From positions 1 through 13,140 of the forward strand of contig DOUP01000120.1 in NCBI GenBank assembly GCA_003520545.1: a stretch of 13,140 nucleotides of DNA. The letters are read 5' to 3'. A program made the translations under genes and the position numbers. Shown one piece after another: positions 12,593 to 13,140 of this stretch (positions are counted from its first letter, which is position 1; each line of letters opens with the position of its first letter). Origin of the DNA: Maritimibacter sp. Lineage in GTDB: Bacteria; Pseudomonadota; Alphaproteobacteria; Rhodobacterales; Rhodobacteraceae. A model generated the notes under the pieces. The model was not told the origin of the DNA and ran no database searches. It was given only the letters and a program-made list of their open reading frames with translations.

Positions 12593-13140
12593 TCAATCCA
12601 TCGCGCTGCGCGCAAGGTCGTAGGCTTTGCGCATAACGGTCGGCAAATCCGAGGGACGCAGGCGGTCATGAAACTGCCCACGCTCCGGGGCGGCCTCCAT
12701 CGGAAGCCGCGCGATGCGCAGCCTCAGGCGAAGGTGGAAATGCGTGAAGGTATGGCGCACTTCGGCACCCGGATCCTGCCAATCCGCCGCAACGGGCGGA
12801 GCCTCATGTGCGGTGTCCCCCCATTCGGCACCCGGCCAGCCGAGCATCCCGCCCAACAACCCCTTGTCCGGTCGCCGCTCCACCAGCCAGGCACCGTCCG
12901 CGCGCCGGGCCAGATAGGCAATGCCACAGCGCGTCGGCTTCGGCGCTTTTTTGCGCTTGCGCGGAAGCTCGGCGGCAAGACCAGAGGCGCGGGATTTGCA
13001 CGGCATACGCCACGGGCAAATTCCGCAGGCTGGTGACTTTGGGGTACAAATTGTGGCGCCCAGATCCATCACCGCCTGCGCGTAATCACCGGGGCGCATC
13101 AACGGGGTCAATCCAGCAGCGGCCTCTTTCATCATCGGTT
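12593..13140 (-). CDS. mutY: A/G-specific adenine glycosylase MutY, C-terminal part (gene runs off the window)
   Basis: About 182 codons of the 3' end are visible; the start lies beyond 13140. MutY removes adenine mispaired with 8-oxoguanine. DYAQAVMDLGATIC leads into the iron-sulfur loop C-x6-C-x2-C-x5-C (CTPKSPAC, GIC, PWRMPC) typical of MutY and endonuclease III. After a basic linker (PRKRKKAPKPTR) comes the NUDIX-like C-terminal domain with LVERRPDKGLLGGMLGWPGAEW and HTFTHFHLRL, which reads 8-oxoguanine and separates MutY from endonuclease III. The catalytic residues of the N-terminal half are outside the window. The stop TGA is followed by a hairpin (12569-12587) and then alkB. Confidence 0.93.
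   Translation of the reverse strand, partial: PMMKEAAAGLTPLMRPGDYAQAVMDLGATICTPKSPACGICPWRMPCKSRASGLAAELPRKRKKAPKPTRCGIAYLARRADGAWLVERRPDKGLLGGMLGWPGAEWGDTAHEAPPVAADWQDPGAEVRHTFTHFHLRLRLRIARLPMEAAPERGQFHDRLRPSDLPTVMRKAYDLARSAMD

Noticed and set aside
1..13140. CRISPR arrays, toxin-antitoxin pairs, restriction systems
   Set aside because: No spaced identical repeats of CRISPR length were seen. The only methyltransferase is CcrM, which has no partner nuclease, and the HNH gene is about 8 kb away and unlinked to it.

Overview
The window looks like a piece of chromosome from a GC-rich alphaproteobacterium, most probably of the Rhodobacterales (Roseobacter group). The grounds are the rnhB-ccrM pair (CcrM is the alphaproteobacterial cell-cycle GANTC methyltransferase), a PmbA/TldE-CysQ pair, several small secreted proteins of types I recall from Rhodobacteraceae, and strong G/C preference at third codon positions in most genes. 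The species assignment is inference. I see no integrase, transposase, phage gene, CRISPR array or rRNA.

Layout. (1) 5-1506: a flavoprotein of the HI0933/PP_4765 type (-) and a small HNH protein (+) are divergent, with only 14 bp between start codons. (2) 1507-1620: a convergent gap filled by three consecutive perfect or near-perfect hairpins. (3) 1621-2975: a two-gene (-) operon of an SDR oxidoreductase and a short crotonase-fold protein lacking both classical catalytic glutamates. (4) 3093-6373: pmbA/tldE, a cysQ-type phosphatase that overlaps it and starts at TTG, and a GntR-like LacI-family repressor, all (+). (5) 6414-6490: tRNA-Arg(CCU) with encoded CCA, followed by an unusual AT-rich array of CATAT(G/C) units phased every 11 bp. 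(6) 6626-8254: a secreted 97-residue protein whose gene overlaps that of a membrane-tethered winged-helix protein (-), divergent from a secreted four-cysteine protein (+). (7) 8382-10312: rnhB and ccrM. The ccrM upstream region carries a perfect DnaA box and two GANTC sites, and ccrM ends in three hairpins, the last a textbook terminator. (8) 10383-11389: a visibly less GC-rich stretch with two unrecognised genes (-). (9) 11390-13140: alkB-type alkane monooxygenase and the 3' part of mutY (-), cut by the window edge.

Most genes are housekeeping or ordinary metabolic genes that need not act together. The regions most likely to hold something undescribed are the 7302-8254 locus (secreted protein, reverse-topology membrane regulator and divergent secreted protein), the 11-bp phased repeat after the tRNA, the triple hairpin element at 1539-1610, and the low-GC pair at 10383-11179. 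The ccrM upstream region suggests control by DnaA and by CcrM's own methylation. All family calls come from reading motifs, not from database searches.
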